This document shows, in pieces, positions 48,642-58,131 of a DNA stretch of 64,000 nt (its first letter is position 1; each line of letters begins with the position of its first letter). Source of the stretch: Lachnospiraceae bacterium (GTDB taxonomy: Bacteria > Bacillota > Clostridia > Lachnospirales > Lachnospiraceae); assembly GCA_024690605.1 (NCBI GenBank), contig JAILOV010000038.1, positions 52,944 through 116,943 on the forward strand. Direction: 5' to 3'. The position numbers were made by a program, and so were the translations under genes. The notes below the pieces were generated by a model that saw only the letters and a program-made list of their open reading frames with translations, was not told the DNA's origin and made no database searches.

Positions 48642-50298
48642 GCGTCAGTACCGGCAGCGTCGTGAAGAACGGGAGCGCATAGCGGACCAGCGCGTAGGGA
48701 CCGATCAGATAGGTGAGCCACAGAAGAAAGAACGGGATCAGGGGAAGCAGGGTGCTTCCCTTTTTTTGCGCCAGCTTTCGCGCGGCAAACCAGGCATAGA
48801 ACCAGAACCAGAAGCCGGGAGAGAACAGGAGCGAGACGAATGGGATCCGCTGGATCGTCGCGTCCAGCGAAAACCAGCGGTACAGTGCGTCGATCGGCGG
48901 GATGAGGCTCATGCGGACGCCGGGCTGCTCCGTTTCATAGCCGAAGTAACTGCTCTCCGTATAGGTAAAGGTGAAGACGGTGTTTCCCTGATAAACATTA
49001 TGCACCGCAAAGGGATACCACATGCCATAGGAGGTCAGCAGCCAGGAGGTGAGGCAGGTGCCCGGGTATCTGCGTGCGGTTTTCCACCAGAGACGCCAGA
49101 AGGACAGACGGTCCTCTGCGTAACGCGCGTTATTAAATGTAGCTTTCAGATTGTCGACATCCTGCAGTTCATAGGCATGCAGGCCCTCCTCCGGGAGATA
49201 GGAGAACAGGATCTCGCGGTCCTCATCGGTAAAGGCTTCCGGGTGAAAGGTATACACCCGGCCCAGAGATTGAATAGCAACTGATATTTTTTCCTGATGT
49301 TCGGAATGATCCGCCCGGGTGGCGAAGATCAGGAAATGTTGAAGGATAAAATAAATAACAAACGATATAATAACAATAGATATTAAACATTGCTTCCTGT
49401 GTGACCGTGCATCTGTTTTTCTGCGGAGACAACGACAGATCGTCGGGATCATCGAGATCCCCAGCAGAAATGCAAAGAGGACCATAACATAACTAGCGTT
49501 ATTTCTAAGAAGCATCATCAGGGTCACCGTTATGGTCAGCCAGAGCAGTGCCGGAAGATCCGCAGAGCGCGGACGGGATGCGGAGGGGCTGTCCGCGGAG
49601 CCGGAGACTGTCCGGAGGACCGGTCTTCCGGTCATATACAGGGTGCATACCAGCACATACAGCGTTGCGAAGGCGGAGAACAGGCCGTCCTTGGTGGAGC
49701 ATAGGGTGTACATGACGACGGTCGGAAAGAACGCGTACCAGACGGTGAACAGGATGCACCAGGGGCGGCGCAGGCCGAGGGCGCGCAGCCGCTCGATCAC
49801 AAAGGCATAGACAGCCGTGATGAAGAGCATCTGCAGGAACAGATAGACAAAGATCCCGAAATTCCAGGAACCGGTGAACTTGTGCACGCCGGTGATCGTT
49901 CCGCCCAGAGCCAGAACATGAAACAGCGGATGATGGGTGTTAAAGGTGCGCGTGACGACCTCGACCAGTTCATCCTGTGCGTCATAGACAAAGAACCCGG
50001 GATAGACGCCGAGCAGCACCACGAAATTCGGGACGGCGATGCAGAGCCATGTGCGCAGAAAACTGCCTTTGGACACGGGATGCGCCGCATCGGCGGAATA
50101 GAAAGTCCTGCCGCCGGAGAGCCGGAGACCGAATGACCACGCGGTCAGTGCCGTAAGACCCGCGGCGAGCAACACAAAGGCGGCCACGACCGGAAGCCCC
50201 GGCGTCAGGTACTTCGCCGTTTCCAGCTGATACCCCAGGACGAGGCAAAGAGAGAGCGGCAGGGCAAAGCCTGCCGCACAGATGATCCGTTTTCTCAA
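48613..50298 (-). CDS. Polytopic membrane protein, DUF6020-like
   Basis: Membrane protein of 561 residues with about ten helices. The loop PGFFVYDAQDELVEVVTRTFNTHHPLFH after helix 3 and TLCSTKDGLFSAF are features I recall from the DUF6020 family (from memory), which is often found near wall-polymer genes and has a GT-C-like organisation. It overlaps the zinc-ribbon gene by four bases, so both are cotranscribed. An AT-rich 15-bp tandem repeat (49355-49386) sits in frame and encodes part of a membrane helix (ISIVIISFVI). Its 3' end overlaps that of the convergent GT-C-like gene. Confidence 0.68.
   Translation of the reverse strand: MRKRIICAAGFALPLSLCLVLGYQLETAKYLTPGLPVVAAFVLLAAGLTALTAWSFGLRLSGGRTFYSADAAHPVSKGSFLRTWLCIAVPNFVVLLGVYPGFFVYDAQDELVEVVTRTFNTHHPLFHVLALGGTITGVHKFTGSWNFGIFVYLFLQMLFITAVYAFVIERLRALGLRRPWCILFTVWYAFFPTVVMYTLCSTKDGLFSAFATLYVLVCTLYMTGRPVLRTVSGSADSPSASRPRSADLPALLWLTITVTLMMLLRNNASYVMVLFAFLLGISMIPTICRCLRRKTDARSHRKQCLISIVIISFVIYFILQHFLIFATRADHSEHQEKISVAIQSLGRVYTFHPEAFTDEDREILFSYLPEEGLHAYELQDVDNLKATFNNARYAEDRLSFWRLWWKTARRYPGTCLTSWLLTSYGMWYPFAVHNVYQGNTVFTFTYTESSYFGYETEQPGVRMSLIPPIDALYRWFSLDATIQRIPFVSLLFSPGFWFWFYAWFAARKLAQKKGSTLLPLIPFFLLWLTYLIGPYALVRYALPFFTTLPVLTLIARQDPSA
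49355..49386. repeat. AT-rich 15-bp tandem repeat inside a membrane protein gene
   Basis: ATAACAAACGATATA followed by ATAACAATAGATATT. It matches the repeat at 23291-23328 at all but about three of 32 positions. Confidence 0.65.
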
Positions 50299-50738
50299 AG
50301 GGACGAGCCGATCGCGACCAGCGCGCTGACGATCACGGCGGAGAACAGAATGCTCAGCACGATCCCGATGCCGGCCCAGATGAGCTGTGCCTTGGCAAAA
50401 TTGCTCTTGGTCGTCGGCGTTTCACTGCTGAAGGCCCAGATAAAGAGCATGATGATGTTGACGATCGGGATCATCAGGAGCAGGATCGTGAGGAACCAGT
50501 CGCCGATCCCGATCGGTTGCTCCACGGGAGCGTGGGCCGCGCCCTGATAGACCGGCTGCTGGTAAACCGGCTGCGGGATCTGCTGCTGGTAGTTGGCCTG
50601 CGCATCCGCACTCTGTATGGGGGCGGCTGCGGGCTCAGCAGTGGTGACAGGCGTCTGTGCCGTTACCGGCGTACCGCAGTTACTGCAGAAGCTCTCGCCA
50701 TCGTTAATGACGGCACCGCAGTTGGGACAATTTGCCAT
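50295..50738 (-). CDS. Zinc-ribbon membrane protein
   Basis: Protein of 147 residues. It starts with a zinc ribbon (MANCPNCGAVI, SFCSNCGTPV), continues with a Pro/Gln/Tyr-rich linker (about 25-78) and ends with two membrane helices (FLTILLLMIPIVNIIMLFIW and IGIVLSILFSAVIVSALVAI). The type is common in Clostridia and of unknown function. A strong AAAGGAGG site precedes the ATG. It lies 33 nt after the LeuA-AraC gene and overlaps the following membrane protein gene. Confidence 0.8.
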   Translation of the reverse strand: MANCPNCGAVINDGESFCSNCGTPVTAQTPVTTAEPAAAPIQSADAQANYQQQIPQPVYQQPVYQGAAHAPVEQPIGIGDWFLTILLLMIPIVNIIMLFIWAFSSETPTTKSNFAKAQLIWAGIGIVLSILFSAVIVSALVAIGSSL

Positions 50739-50771
50739 GATGGGTTTCCTCCTTTATCTCGTGACAGTTGT

Positions 50772-52775
50772 TTATTTTCCGGCGTGCGCGTTCCGGTACT
50801 GCACCGGCGTCATGCCGAATTTCTTCTTGAAGATCCGGTTGAAATGCTCGACATTCTGATAGCCGGCGGCCTCGGCGACGCGCTCGATCTTCATGTTGCC
50901 GTTCTTTAAGAGCGTGGAAGCCTTTTTCATGCGGATCTTTTTGACATTATCACCGAAGGTCAGCCCAGATTTTTCCTTGATATACTTGGAAAGATAGGGC
51001 TTGGACAGGAAGAACTTCCGGGAAAGGTCGTCTAATGTGACGGTCAGATAGTTCTCCTGGATATAGTTGATGATGGCGTTGATCCGCTCATCCTCGCTGG
51101 CGGGCATGTTCTTGACCGCGTCGATCTGGTTCACCGCCACGCAGAGAGCGTTGATCGAGGCTTTGATGATGTCTTCGTCGATGCCGACGCCCCAGTGCCG
51201 CTTGCCGTTCGCGGTAATGCCGACATAGGCGCAGGCGCGGGAAGAGGAACCGCGGGAGAGCGCGTGCTCTTCATAGACGGAGAGCTCGTAGCTGACACCG
51301 AAATACTGCTTCAGCGCGTTGGAAACCGCGTCGAGACGGCCGTTGCCGTTGGCCTGCACCTCGTGTGCCTTGTCCTTGTGCGTGATGGTCACCGTGGTCA
51401 GGATGCCGGCGGTCTGCTTGAAGTGTGCCTCCGGGATCTGGAAGGTCAGGTTGTTCTCGATGTAATTGTCCTCGAAGATGTTGTAAATGCGCTCGGGTGA
51501 GAGTTCCGCGTGCTCCTTGTCAGAGATGTCCTTGATGCGGTAGCTCACATCGGACTGCATTTCCTTGGGCAGGAGAATGCCGTAGTTGGTCTTCAGGATG
51601 TAACTCACGCCGCCCTTGCCGGACTGACTGTTGATGCGGATGACATCGCCGTCGTATTCGCGGCCGAGATCCTTGGGATCGACCGGGAGATAGGGGACGG
51701 ACCAGTGACCGCCGTCTTTGCCCGCGTCGCGCCAGGCAAAGCCCTTGGCGATCGCGTCCTGATGCGATCCGGAAAAGGCCGTAAAGACAAGCGCGCCGGC
51801 ATAGGGAGAACGCTCGTAGATATGCATTCTCGTGAGCCGCTCATAGGCCTCGCCGATCTCCGTGATGTTGGAGAAATCAAGCTTCGGATCGACGCCGTGC
51901 GAGAACAGATTGATCGCCAGCGTCACGATGTCCACGTTGCCTGTGCGCTCACCGTTTCCGAAAAGTGTTCCCTCGATGCGGTCGGCACCGGCGAGGAGTC
52001 CGAGCTCCGCGTCGGACACGCCGCAGCCGCGGTCATTGTGGGGATGAAGCGAGAGCGTGACCGCATCACGGTATTTCAGATGCTTGTGGATGTATTCGAT
52101 CTGTGTCGCGAACACATGCGGCATGGCGTTTTCCACCGTCGTCGGGATGTTGATGACAACCTTATTGGAGGGTTTCGGCTGCCAGACATCGAGCACCGCG
52201 TTGCAGACCTCCACCGCATAATCCACCTCGGTCCCCGGGAAGGATTCCGGTGAATATTCAAAGGAGAAGTTCCCGCTTGTCTGCGCGGCGAGTTCATTCA
52301 GGAGCTTTGCGCCGTCCACGGCGATCTGCCGGATCTCATCGGGGTCCTTTTTGAACACCTGCTCACGCTGCGCTTTGGAGGTAGAATTGTAGAGATGCAC
52401 GATCGCACGGGGAGCGCCCTTGACCGCCTCAAAGGTCTTCTTGATGATGTGCTCCCTGGCCTGCGTCAGCACCTGAACGGTCACATCGTCGGGGATCATC
52501 TTCTTCTCGATCAGTGTCCGCGCAAATTCATATTCCGTCTCGGAGGCGGCGGGGAAGCCGATCTCGATCTCCTTGAAGCCCAGACGCACCAGGATCTCGA
52601 AAAACTCGAGTTTTTCGTCGAGACTCATGGGCTCGATCAGTGCCTGGTTGCCGTCGCGCAGATCCACGCTGCACCAGATAGGCGCCTTGGTCAGATGATC
52701 CTGTTTCACCCAGTCAAAGGTCGGGTTCGGCGGCATGAAATACTGCAACTGATACTTGTTCTTCGGGTCGATCAT
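50772..52775 (-). CDS. leuA: 2-isopropylmalate synthase fused to AraC-type DNA-binding domain
   Basis: Protein of 667 residues; standard yeast-type LeuA is about 550. Residues 1 to about 400 are the HMGL-like barrel ([10 protein letters not shown] with the catalytic Arg-Asp, [16 protein letters not shown] with metal-binding His), which condenses acetyl-CoA with 2-ketoisovalerate in leucine synthesis. Residues about 430-555 are the LeuA dimer domain that binds leucine as feedback inhibitor. From about 563 to the end is a complete AraC/XylS double helix-turn-helix: [20 protein letters not shown] and [20 protein letters not shown], ending in GMTPVQYR. The frame is continuous. A GGAGGAAGG site precedes the ATG. 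No other leu or ilv gene adjoins it. Confidence 0.92.
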   Translation of the reverse strand: MIDPKNKYQLQYFMPPNPTFDWVKQDHLTKAPIWCSVDLRDGNQALIEPMSLDEKLEFFEILVRLGFKEIEIGFPAASETEYEFARTLIEKKMIPDDVTVQVLTQAREHIIKKTFEAVKGAPRAIVHLYNSTSKAQREQVFKKDPDEIRQIAVDGAKLLNELAAQTSGNFSFEYSPESFPGTEVDYAVEVCNAVLDVWQPKPSNKVVINIPTTVENAMPHVFATQIEYIHKHLKYRDAVTLSLHPHNDRGCGVSDAELGLLAGADRIEGTLFGNGERTGNVDIVTLAINLFSHGVDPKLDFSNITEIGEAYERLTRMHIYERSPYAGALVFTAFSGSHQDAIAKGFAWRDAGKDGGHWSVPYLPVDPKDLGREYDGDVIRINSQSGKGGVSYILKTNYGILLPKEMQSDVSYRIKDISDKEHAELSPERIYNIFEDNYIENNLTFQIPEAHFKQTAGILTTVTITHKDKAHEVQANGNGRLDAVSNALKQYFGVSYELSVYEEHALSRGSSSRACAYVGITANGKRHWGVGIDEDIIKASINALCVAVNQIDAVKNMPASEDERINAIINYIQENYLTVTLDDLSRKFFLSKPYLSKYIKEKSGLTFGDNVKKIRMKKASTLLKNGNMKIERVAEAAGYQNVEHFNRIFKKKFGMTPVQYRNAHAGK

Positions 52776-52878
52776 AGCCTTCCTCCTGCATTAAAAAACA
52801 GCAAAAAAATAAGACGGATATTACTTTATCATAGGGTCGGCGCTGAGGCAATAGCAGAATTTATCCAAATCAATTGAT

Positions 52879-54000
52879 TTATTTTAACCAACCGTCGTCT
52901 TCTGTGCAGACACCTTCGCAGATGCGGAAGAAATCGGAGGTCGTTACCGCGGGATCATCCGTCATCTGTGCGCGTTCATAAACCTCGTCGTTAAAGGTGC
53001 GGGCAAGTCCCGCGGCAAAGGTGTCATATTCCCTGTCAAAGGCATCGTGGCGCCGTTCGTCCATGATGCGCAGCTTGTTGGCTTCCGTTTCGGCGCGGTC
53101 AAAGGTGTTGATCATGTAGAGGAGGGTGATCCCCTCGCCGGTCTCAAAAACCTCGCTCACCTCGTCCTTGCCGAGAGAGAAGGCGATGCTCTCCATGACG
53201 GGGTCTGTTTCCCCGCGACCGAAGGTGAGCTCCGTCTCGTCGGCTTCGTTATAGGCTGCCGCCAGGTCCTCAAAATCCGCGCCGTTTTCCCAGTCCCGGC
53301 GGAGCTGTTTTGCGCGCAAGAGGAGCGTGCGCTTTCCCGCCTCATCGACGGACACCTTGCTGCCGCCTGCGTCATAGGTCCAGGTGCGCAGCACGATCTG
53401 ACGGACGGTCACCCGTCTGGCTTCATCATCGCTGATCTCCGGGTCGATGTCGCGGATGTAATAGCGGTAAACCTTGTCGGCGAGCATATAGTCCGCGACC
53501 ATGTTCCGGAGCGTCTCCCCGTCAACACCCCCGCAGGCCTGCCGGTCCGCTTCGGACAGCGAGCGGTTGTAGTCGTCTGCCGCGGTATGGGCGCGGTCCC
53601 GTTCGTCGTCGGTGAGGGTGATCTCCAGATCGGACGCGAGCAGCGTCATGGCTTTGATGCGGCTGATCCGCGCCAGCGCGTTGTCCCGGATGCTCTCCGC
53701 GAATGCCGCGCCTTCCTCACCGGCCCACACATCGGGCGAGAAGCCCGACTCACAGGTTTTCTGCATGTTGATGAGACAGACAAGATATTCCTGAAGGGAG
53801 CAGGTCGTGTCTTCGATCCGGAAGAGCTCATCCCGCGAAGGCCCGGTCGTGACGATCACGCGGGTGTCGGAGGCGAGGAGATCGCGGACGGATCGCAGAG
53901 CGGCCGCCGGGGAAGGGATCTTCGGCACATGATCGGACAGGCCGCAGCCGGAGAGAGCCAGAGAGATGACGATCGCGGGGATCAGACGCCCAGAATGCAT
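52879..54000 (-). CDS. Parvulin-like peptidyl-prolyl isomerase lipoprotein
   Basis: Lipoprotein of 373 residues with lipobox LALSGC (Cys at residue 19). A SurA/PrsA-like N-terminal helical region is followed by a parvulin-type segment (VTVRQIVLRTW, GADFEDLAAAYNE, LTFGRGETDP, FSLGKDEVSEVFETGEG). PrsA-type proteins help secreted proteins to fold at the outer face of the membrane. Several catalytic parvulin residues are hard to place, so it may be a chaperone only. Its start overlaps the end of the FAD oxidoreductase gene by 19 nt. Confidence 0.8.
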   Translation of the reverse strand: MHSGRLIPAIVISLALSGCGLSDHVPKIPSPAAALRSVRDLLASDTRVIVTTGPSRDELFRIEDTTCSLQEYLVCLINMQKTCESGFSPDVWAGEEGAAFAESIRDNALARISRIKAMTLLASDLEITLTDDERDRAHTAADDYNRSLSEADRQACGGVDGETLRNMVADYMLADKVYRYYIRDIDPEISDDEARRVTVRQIVLRTWTYDAGGSKVSVDEAGKRTLLLRAKQLRRDWENGADFEDLAAAYNEADETELTFGRGETDPVMESIAFSLGKDEVSEVFETGEGITLLYMINTFDRAETEANKLRIMDERRHDAFDREYDTFAAGLARTFNDEVYERAQMTDDPAVTTSDFFRICEGVCTEDDGWLK

Positions 54001-55379
54001 CTGGCAACCTGCAGGCCGTTGGCGCTTGCCTGCTGCAGCCCCCGTGTGACACCGGCTCCGTCACCGATCGCATAGAGTCCCTTGATGTTCGTCTCGAAGT
54101 TTTTGTCAACGATCACGCGGTTGGAGTAGAATTTGACCTCGACGCCGTAGAGCAGTGTTTCGTCAGCCGCGATCCCGGGCGTGACCTTGTCGAGCGCCTG
54201 GATCATCTCGTCGATATCCACCATGATGCGGTGCGGGAACACAAGGGAGAGATCGCCCGGCACGGCATCCTTGAGTGTCGGGATCAGGTTGTTGCGGCAG
54301 AGCCGCTCGTCCGTTGTGCGGCGTCCGCGCTTGAAATCTCCGTAGGTCTGCACGAGGATCCGTCCCCCGCAGAGCATGTTGGAGAGCTCGGCGATCTTCT
54401 TGCCGTAAGCGATGGGGGTCTTGAACGGCTTGGTGAAATTCTTGGAGACCAGCAGCGCGAAATTCGTGTTGTTGGTCTTCAAGTCCGCGGATTTGTAGGC
54501 GTGGCCGTTGACAACGGCAAGCCCCTCCTCATAGTATTCCGTGGCGACCTCGCCGGACGGATTGGTGCAGAAGGTGCGCACCTTGTCGTCAAAGGTCGGC
54601 GTGTGGTAGACGAGCTTGGCCTCGTAGAGGTTCTCGTTCAGAAATGCCATGATCTCATCGCGTACCTCGACGCGGACGCCGACATCGACCGTGCCGGGTT
54701 TTGTCTCCACGCCGATCTCCTCGCAGTGCTTCCGGAACCACGACGCGCCCTCGCGTCCGACCGCGCACACGACTTTGTCCGCGTAAAAGGTCTCCCCCGC
54801 GGCAGTCAGGACACCGGTCACCTTGCCTCCTACCGTCATGATCTTCTCGACGACGGTGTTGAACCGGATCTCCACGCCTGCAAATTCCAGATGTGCCTGC
54901 AGCTTGCCGTAGATCTTGTAGCCCTCCTCGGTGCCGAGGTGGCGGATCGGACATTCGATGAGCTTTAAGTTGGCACCGATCGCCTTGGTGCGGATCTGTC
55001 GGATCTGTTCGCTCCGGTCGATCCCGTAGACATGCTCATCCGCGCCGAAGGAGAGATAGATGTCGTCGGATTCCCGGAGAAGCTTTACGGTCTCCTCATA
55101 GCCCAGGATATCGGGCAGATTGCCGCCCACGTCGGGGGAAAGAGAGAGCTTTCCGTCGGAAAAAGCGCCGGCGCCCGCAAAGCCGGTCGTGATCGAGCAG
55201 GGCTTGCAGCCCATGCATTTGCCGGTCTTGCGTTTGGGGCAGCTGCGCTCGTCGATCGAGCGGCCTTTTTCTATGAGCAGCACGCGGCATTCGGGACTTT
55301 TCTTTTTCAGTTCATAGGCGGTGAAGATGCCGCCGGGACCGGCACCGATGATGATGACATCGTAAGCGCTGTTAGCCAT
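53982..55379 (-). CDS. FAD-dependent dehydrogenase (COG2509-like)
   Basis: Flavoprotein of 465 residues. The N-terminal dinucleotide-binding motif DVIIIGAGPGGIFTAYEL is followed by IEKGRSIDERSCPKR and a Cys-rich stretch KCMGCKPCSITTGFAGAGAF, which is typical of this uncharacterised group; the C-terminal GLYAIGDGAGVTRGLQQA closes the FAD site. The substrate is unknown. I chose the ATG at 55379 because AAAGAAAGG is spaced for it; a GTG four codons upstream is less likely. It is divergent from htpG across a CIRCE operator and heads the minus-strand operon. Confidence 0.85.
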   Translation of the reverse strand: MANSAYDVIIIGAGPGGIFTAYELKKKSPECRVLLIEKGRSIDERSCPKRKTGKCMGCKPCSITTGFAGAGAFSDGKLSLSPDVGGNLPDILGYEETVKLLRESDDIYLSFGADEHVYGIDRSEQIRQIRTKAIGANLKLIECPIRHLGTEEGYKIYGKLQAHLEFAGVEIRFNTVVEKIMTVGGKVTGVLTAAGETFYADKVVCAVGREGASWFRKHCEEIGVETKPGTVDVGVRVEVRDEIMAFLNENLYEAKLVYHTPTFDDKVRTFCTNPSGEVATEYYEEGLAVVNGHAYKSADLKTNNTNFALLVSKNFTKPFKTPIAYGKKIAELSNMLCGGRILVQTYGDFKRGRRTTDERLCRNNLIPTLKDAVPGDLSLVFPHRIMVDIDEMIQALDKVTPGIAADETLLYGVEVKFYSNRVIVDKNFETNIKGLYAIGDGAGVTRGLQQASANGLQVARCILGV

Positions 55380-55424
55380 GATCTGCCACACCTTTCTTTT
55401 TTATAGAATGTTTATAAAATATTA

Positions 55425-55451
55425 CTAGCACTCGCGTTGAATGAGTGCTAA
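55425..55451. promoter_or_regulatory. CIRCE operator (HrcA-binding site)
   Basis: CTAGCACTC-N9-GAGTGCTAA, one base from the consensus TTAGCACTC-N9-GAGTGCTAA. It lies 55 nt before htpG and 45 nt before the divergent FAD oxidoreductase, so HrcA could repress either or both. Confidence 0.93.
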
Positions 55452-55506
55452 AATACTCTCTGTTACATGGATATCTTAGCACATTTAATGGAAAAGAGGA
55501 AGCACT

Positions 55507-57651
55507 ATGGCACAGAAAAAGGGCAATCTATCGATCAACAGCGAGAACATGTTTCCGATCATCAAGAAGTGGCTTTACTCGGATCATGACATCTTTTACC
55601 GTGAGGTGATCTCCAACGCGTGCGACGCCATCACGAAGTTAAGGAAGCTGGATGCGATGGGAGACGCGTCGACGCCGGAGGGTTACACGCCCCGCGTGGA
55701 TATCGTGCTGAACCCCGAGGAGAAGACGGTGAAGATCATCGATAACGGCCTCGGCATGACGGCGGACGAAGTCGAAGAATACATCAACCAGGTGGCCTTC
55801 TCCGGCGCTTCGGATTTCCTCGAGAAATACAAGGACAAGGACGCGACGGATCAGATCATCGGACATTTCGGTCTCGGCTTTTACTCGACCTTCATGGTGT
55901 CCGACCGCGTCGATATCGACACGCTTTCCTATAAGAGCGGCTCCGCGCCGGTGCACTGGACCTGCGACGGCGGCTCCGAGTTCGAGATGGACGAAGGGAC
56001 CAGGGACGGTATCGGGACGACGGTCACGCTGCATATCTCCGAGGACTGTCTGGAGTTCTGCAATGAGTACAAGGCGCGCGAGGTGATCGAGAAATACTGC
56101 TCCTTCATGCCCTATGAGATCTACCTTTCCAAAGAAAACGAGACCGCGACGGAAACGGTGAAGGAATCCGAGAAGCGTGACGATGATGTCGTCATCGAGG
56201 AGGTGGTCCCCGAAAAGAAGGAGGGAGAGGAAGCCAAGGACGATGCGAAAAAGGATGAGGAAAAGAAGTTCAAGATCCGCCGCCGTCCGCAGCTGTTAAA
56301 CGACACGCATCCGCTCTGGACGAAGACGCCGAGCGAGTGCGGGGACGAGGATTACAAGGAGTTCTATCGCAAGGTCTTCCGCGATTTCAAGGAGCCCCTG
56401 TTCTGGATCCATCTGAACATGGACTATCCGTTCAACTTAAAGGGCATCCTGTACTTCCCGAAGATCAATCTGGAATTCGAGTCCGCCGAGGGCAAGATCA
56501 AGCTGTTCAACAATCAGGTGTTCATCGCGGACAACATCAAGGAGGTGATCCCGGAGTATCTGATGCTGCTCAAGGGCGTCATCGACTGTCCCGATCTGCC
56601 GCTCAACGTCTCGCGCAGCGCGCTGCAGAATGACGGATTTGTCAACAAGATCTCCGACTATATCAGCAAAAAGGTGGCGGAGAAGCTGGCCGGCCTGTGC
56701 AAGACCGATAAGGAGAACTATGATAAATACTGGGATGACATCAGCCCCTTCATCAAGTACGGCTGCCTCAAGGATGACAAGTTCTGTGACAAGATGAACG
56801 ACTTCATCCTCTTCAAGGATCTCGACGGCAAGTATCAGACGCTGCCCGAGGCACTGGAGATCAATGTCGGGAAGGGCGAGGAGCCGGAGGGCGAGACCGC
56901 GACGGATGAGAACGGGGACAAAGTGGAGGCCGAGGTGGTCGGACCGGACGGACAGCCGATCGCATCGGAGGAGACGGGTGCGGATGCCGAAAAACCCGCC
57001 GATACTGATGCCGCCGATAAGGAAGAGGAGAAGAAGGACCGGACGATCTACTATGTCACGGACGAGCAGCAGCAGAGCCAGTACATCAACATGTTCCGTG
57101 CGCAGAAGATGCAGGCCTTTATCCTGAATCATAACATCGATATGCCGTTCATCCAGCAGCTGGAGTCCCGCAACGAGGGCATCCACTTTGCCCGCATCGA
57201 TGCAGAGCTCGGCGATGAGTTCAGGGGCAAGACCTCCAAAAAGGCGGCGGAGGAGCTGGAGGAAGAGGAGAAGAAGCTCGAAAAGAAACTCCGCAAGGCG
57301 CTGAAGAATGACAAACTGGCGGTCAAGCTGCAGAAACTCAAGGACAAAAAGGTGTCCGCGATGCTCACGCAGAGCGAGGAGAGCCGCCGCATGGCCGACA
57401 TGATGAAGATGTACGCCATGAACGGCATGCCGATGATGGGCGACTTCGGCGCGGAGGGACAGACCCTGATCCTGAACGCGAACCATCCGCTGGTGAAGTA
57501 CGTCACGGAGCACGAGGACGGAGACAATGTGAAGATGATCTGCGAACAGCTCTATGATCTGGCCCGCATTCAGAACGCGCCGCTGCCTGCGGAAGCGATG
57601 ACGAAGTTTGTGGCACGATCCAATGACATCATGCTGCTGCTGACGAAATAG
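55507..57651 (+). CDS. htpG: Hsp90 chaperone HtpG with two acidic insertions
   Basis: Protein of 714 residues, about 90 longer than typical HtpG. The GHKL ATPase domain is intact (E33 and N37 in YREVISNACDAI, DNGLGM, GHFGLGFYS). A Glu/Lys-rich linker of about 50 residues (about 207-260) separates the N and middle domains, as in eukaryotic Hsp90. The middle domain keeps the catalytic Arg loop (PLNVSRSALQND). A second acidic stretch of about 50 residues (about 456-509) interrupts the middle domain. There is no MEEVD tail. The gene is preceded by CIRCE and GGAAAAGAGGAAG. Confidence 0.95.
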   Translation: MAQKKGNLSINSENMFPIIKKWLYSDHDIFYREVISNACDAITKLRKLDAMGDASTPEGYTPRVDIVLNPEEKTVKIIDNGLGMTADEVEEYINQVAFSGASDFLEKYKDKDATDQIIGHFGLGFYSTFMVSDRVDIDTLSYKSGSAPVHWTCDGGSEFEMDEGTRDGIGTTVTLHISEDCLEFCNEYKAREVIEKYCSFMPYEIYLSKENETATETVKESEKRDDDVVIEEVVPEKKEGEEAKDDAKKDEEKKFKIRRRPQLLNDTHPLWTKTPSECGDEDYKEFYRKVFRDFKEPLFWIHLNMDYPFNLKGILYFPKINLEFESAEGKIKLFNNQVFIADNIKEVIPEYLMLLKGVIDCPDLPLNVSRSALQNDGFVNKISDYISKKVAEKLAGLCKTDKENYDKYWDDISPFIKYGCLKDDKFCDKMNDFILFKDLDGKYQTLPEALEINVGKGEEPEGETATDENGDKVEAEVVGPDGQPIASEETGADAEKPADTDAADKEEEKKDRTIYYVTDEQQQSQYINMFRAQKMQAFILNHNIDMPFIQQLESRNEGIHFARIDAELGDEFRGKTSKKAAEELEEEEKKLEKKLRKALKNDKLAVKLQKLKDKKVSAMLTQSEESRRMADMMKMYAMNGMPMMGDFGAEGQTLILNANHPLVKYVTEHEDGDNVKMICEQLYDLARIQNAPLPAEAMTKFVARSNDIMLLLTK

Positions 57652-57676
57652 AAGCGGCGGAAACAGGGATGATACA

Positions 57677-57716
57677 TGGCGCGGGGATTGACTTTTTCCC
57701 CGCGCTATGCTATTTT
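57677..57716 (+). terminator. Terminator after htpG, overlapping a tRNA promoter
   Basis: 9-bp stem (57679-57687 with 57697-57705) followed by TATGCTATTTT. TTGACT in the loop (57689-57694) and TATTTT (57711-57716), 16 nt apart, could form the promoter for the tRNA-Arg gene at 57745. Confidence 0.6.
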
Positions 57717-57744
57717 ATTCATGTTGTTTTTCGTTGCAGCACCT

Positions 57745-57818
<74 letters not shown>

Positions 57819-57851
57819 TTGCGATACCGTAAGGAGATGCATGATGACCGG

Positions 57852-57876
57852 GAAGCCTTGCAACAGGCTTCTTTTT
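57852..57876 (+). terminator. Terminator after tRNA-Arg
   Basis: 7-bp stem GAAGCCT/AGGCTTC (57852-57858 with 57865-57871) and five T. Confidence 0.7.
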
Positions 57877-57893
57877 CGTAGCGGGGGATAGCG

Positions 57894-58115
57894 ATGAACG
57901 ATCTTTTCAGGCAAAAGAGTGTCGACAAACTTTCTTCGCCGGAGCAGTTGAACGATTATATCCGGGTGACAACTCCCTCGGTCTGGCTTGTGCTGCTGGC
58001 TCTGATCATCCTGCTGGCCGGCATGATCGTCTGGAGCGTTTTCGGTACGGTGGAGGCGCACGCCGAGGATGGCTCATCGAAGACCATCCACCCCATCACC
58101 TTTATCACCAACTGA
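57894..58115 (+). CDS. Short HlyD-like membrane protein of an NHLM export locus
   Basis: Protein of 73 residues. Its first 57 residues match the start of NHLM-type HlyD secretion proteins: FRQKSVDKLSSPEQLNDYIR, then one membrane helix (VWLVLLALIILLAGMIVWSVFG). Where a full adaptor would continue with lipoyl and coiled-coil domains it ends after 16 more residues. The ribosome site is GGGGGATAG. No further HlyD-like sequence is seen downstream in any frame, so it is either a natural short partner of the exporter or the remnant of a deletion. It lies 16 nt ahead of the peptidase-containing transporter. Confidence 0.7.
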   Translation: MNDLFRQKSVDKLSSPEQLNDYIRVTTPSVWLVLLALIILLAGMIVWSVFGTVEAHAEDGSSKTIHPITFITN

Positions 58116-58131
58116 TCCGGCGGGAAATGTG

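Noticed and set aside
57837..57881. 14-codon frame after tRNA-Arg with an AAGGAG motif, a possible exporter precursor
   Set aside because: It coincides with a terminator hairpin, is too short for a leader peptide and has no double-Gly site.
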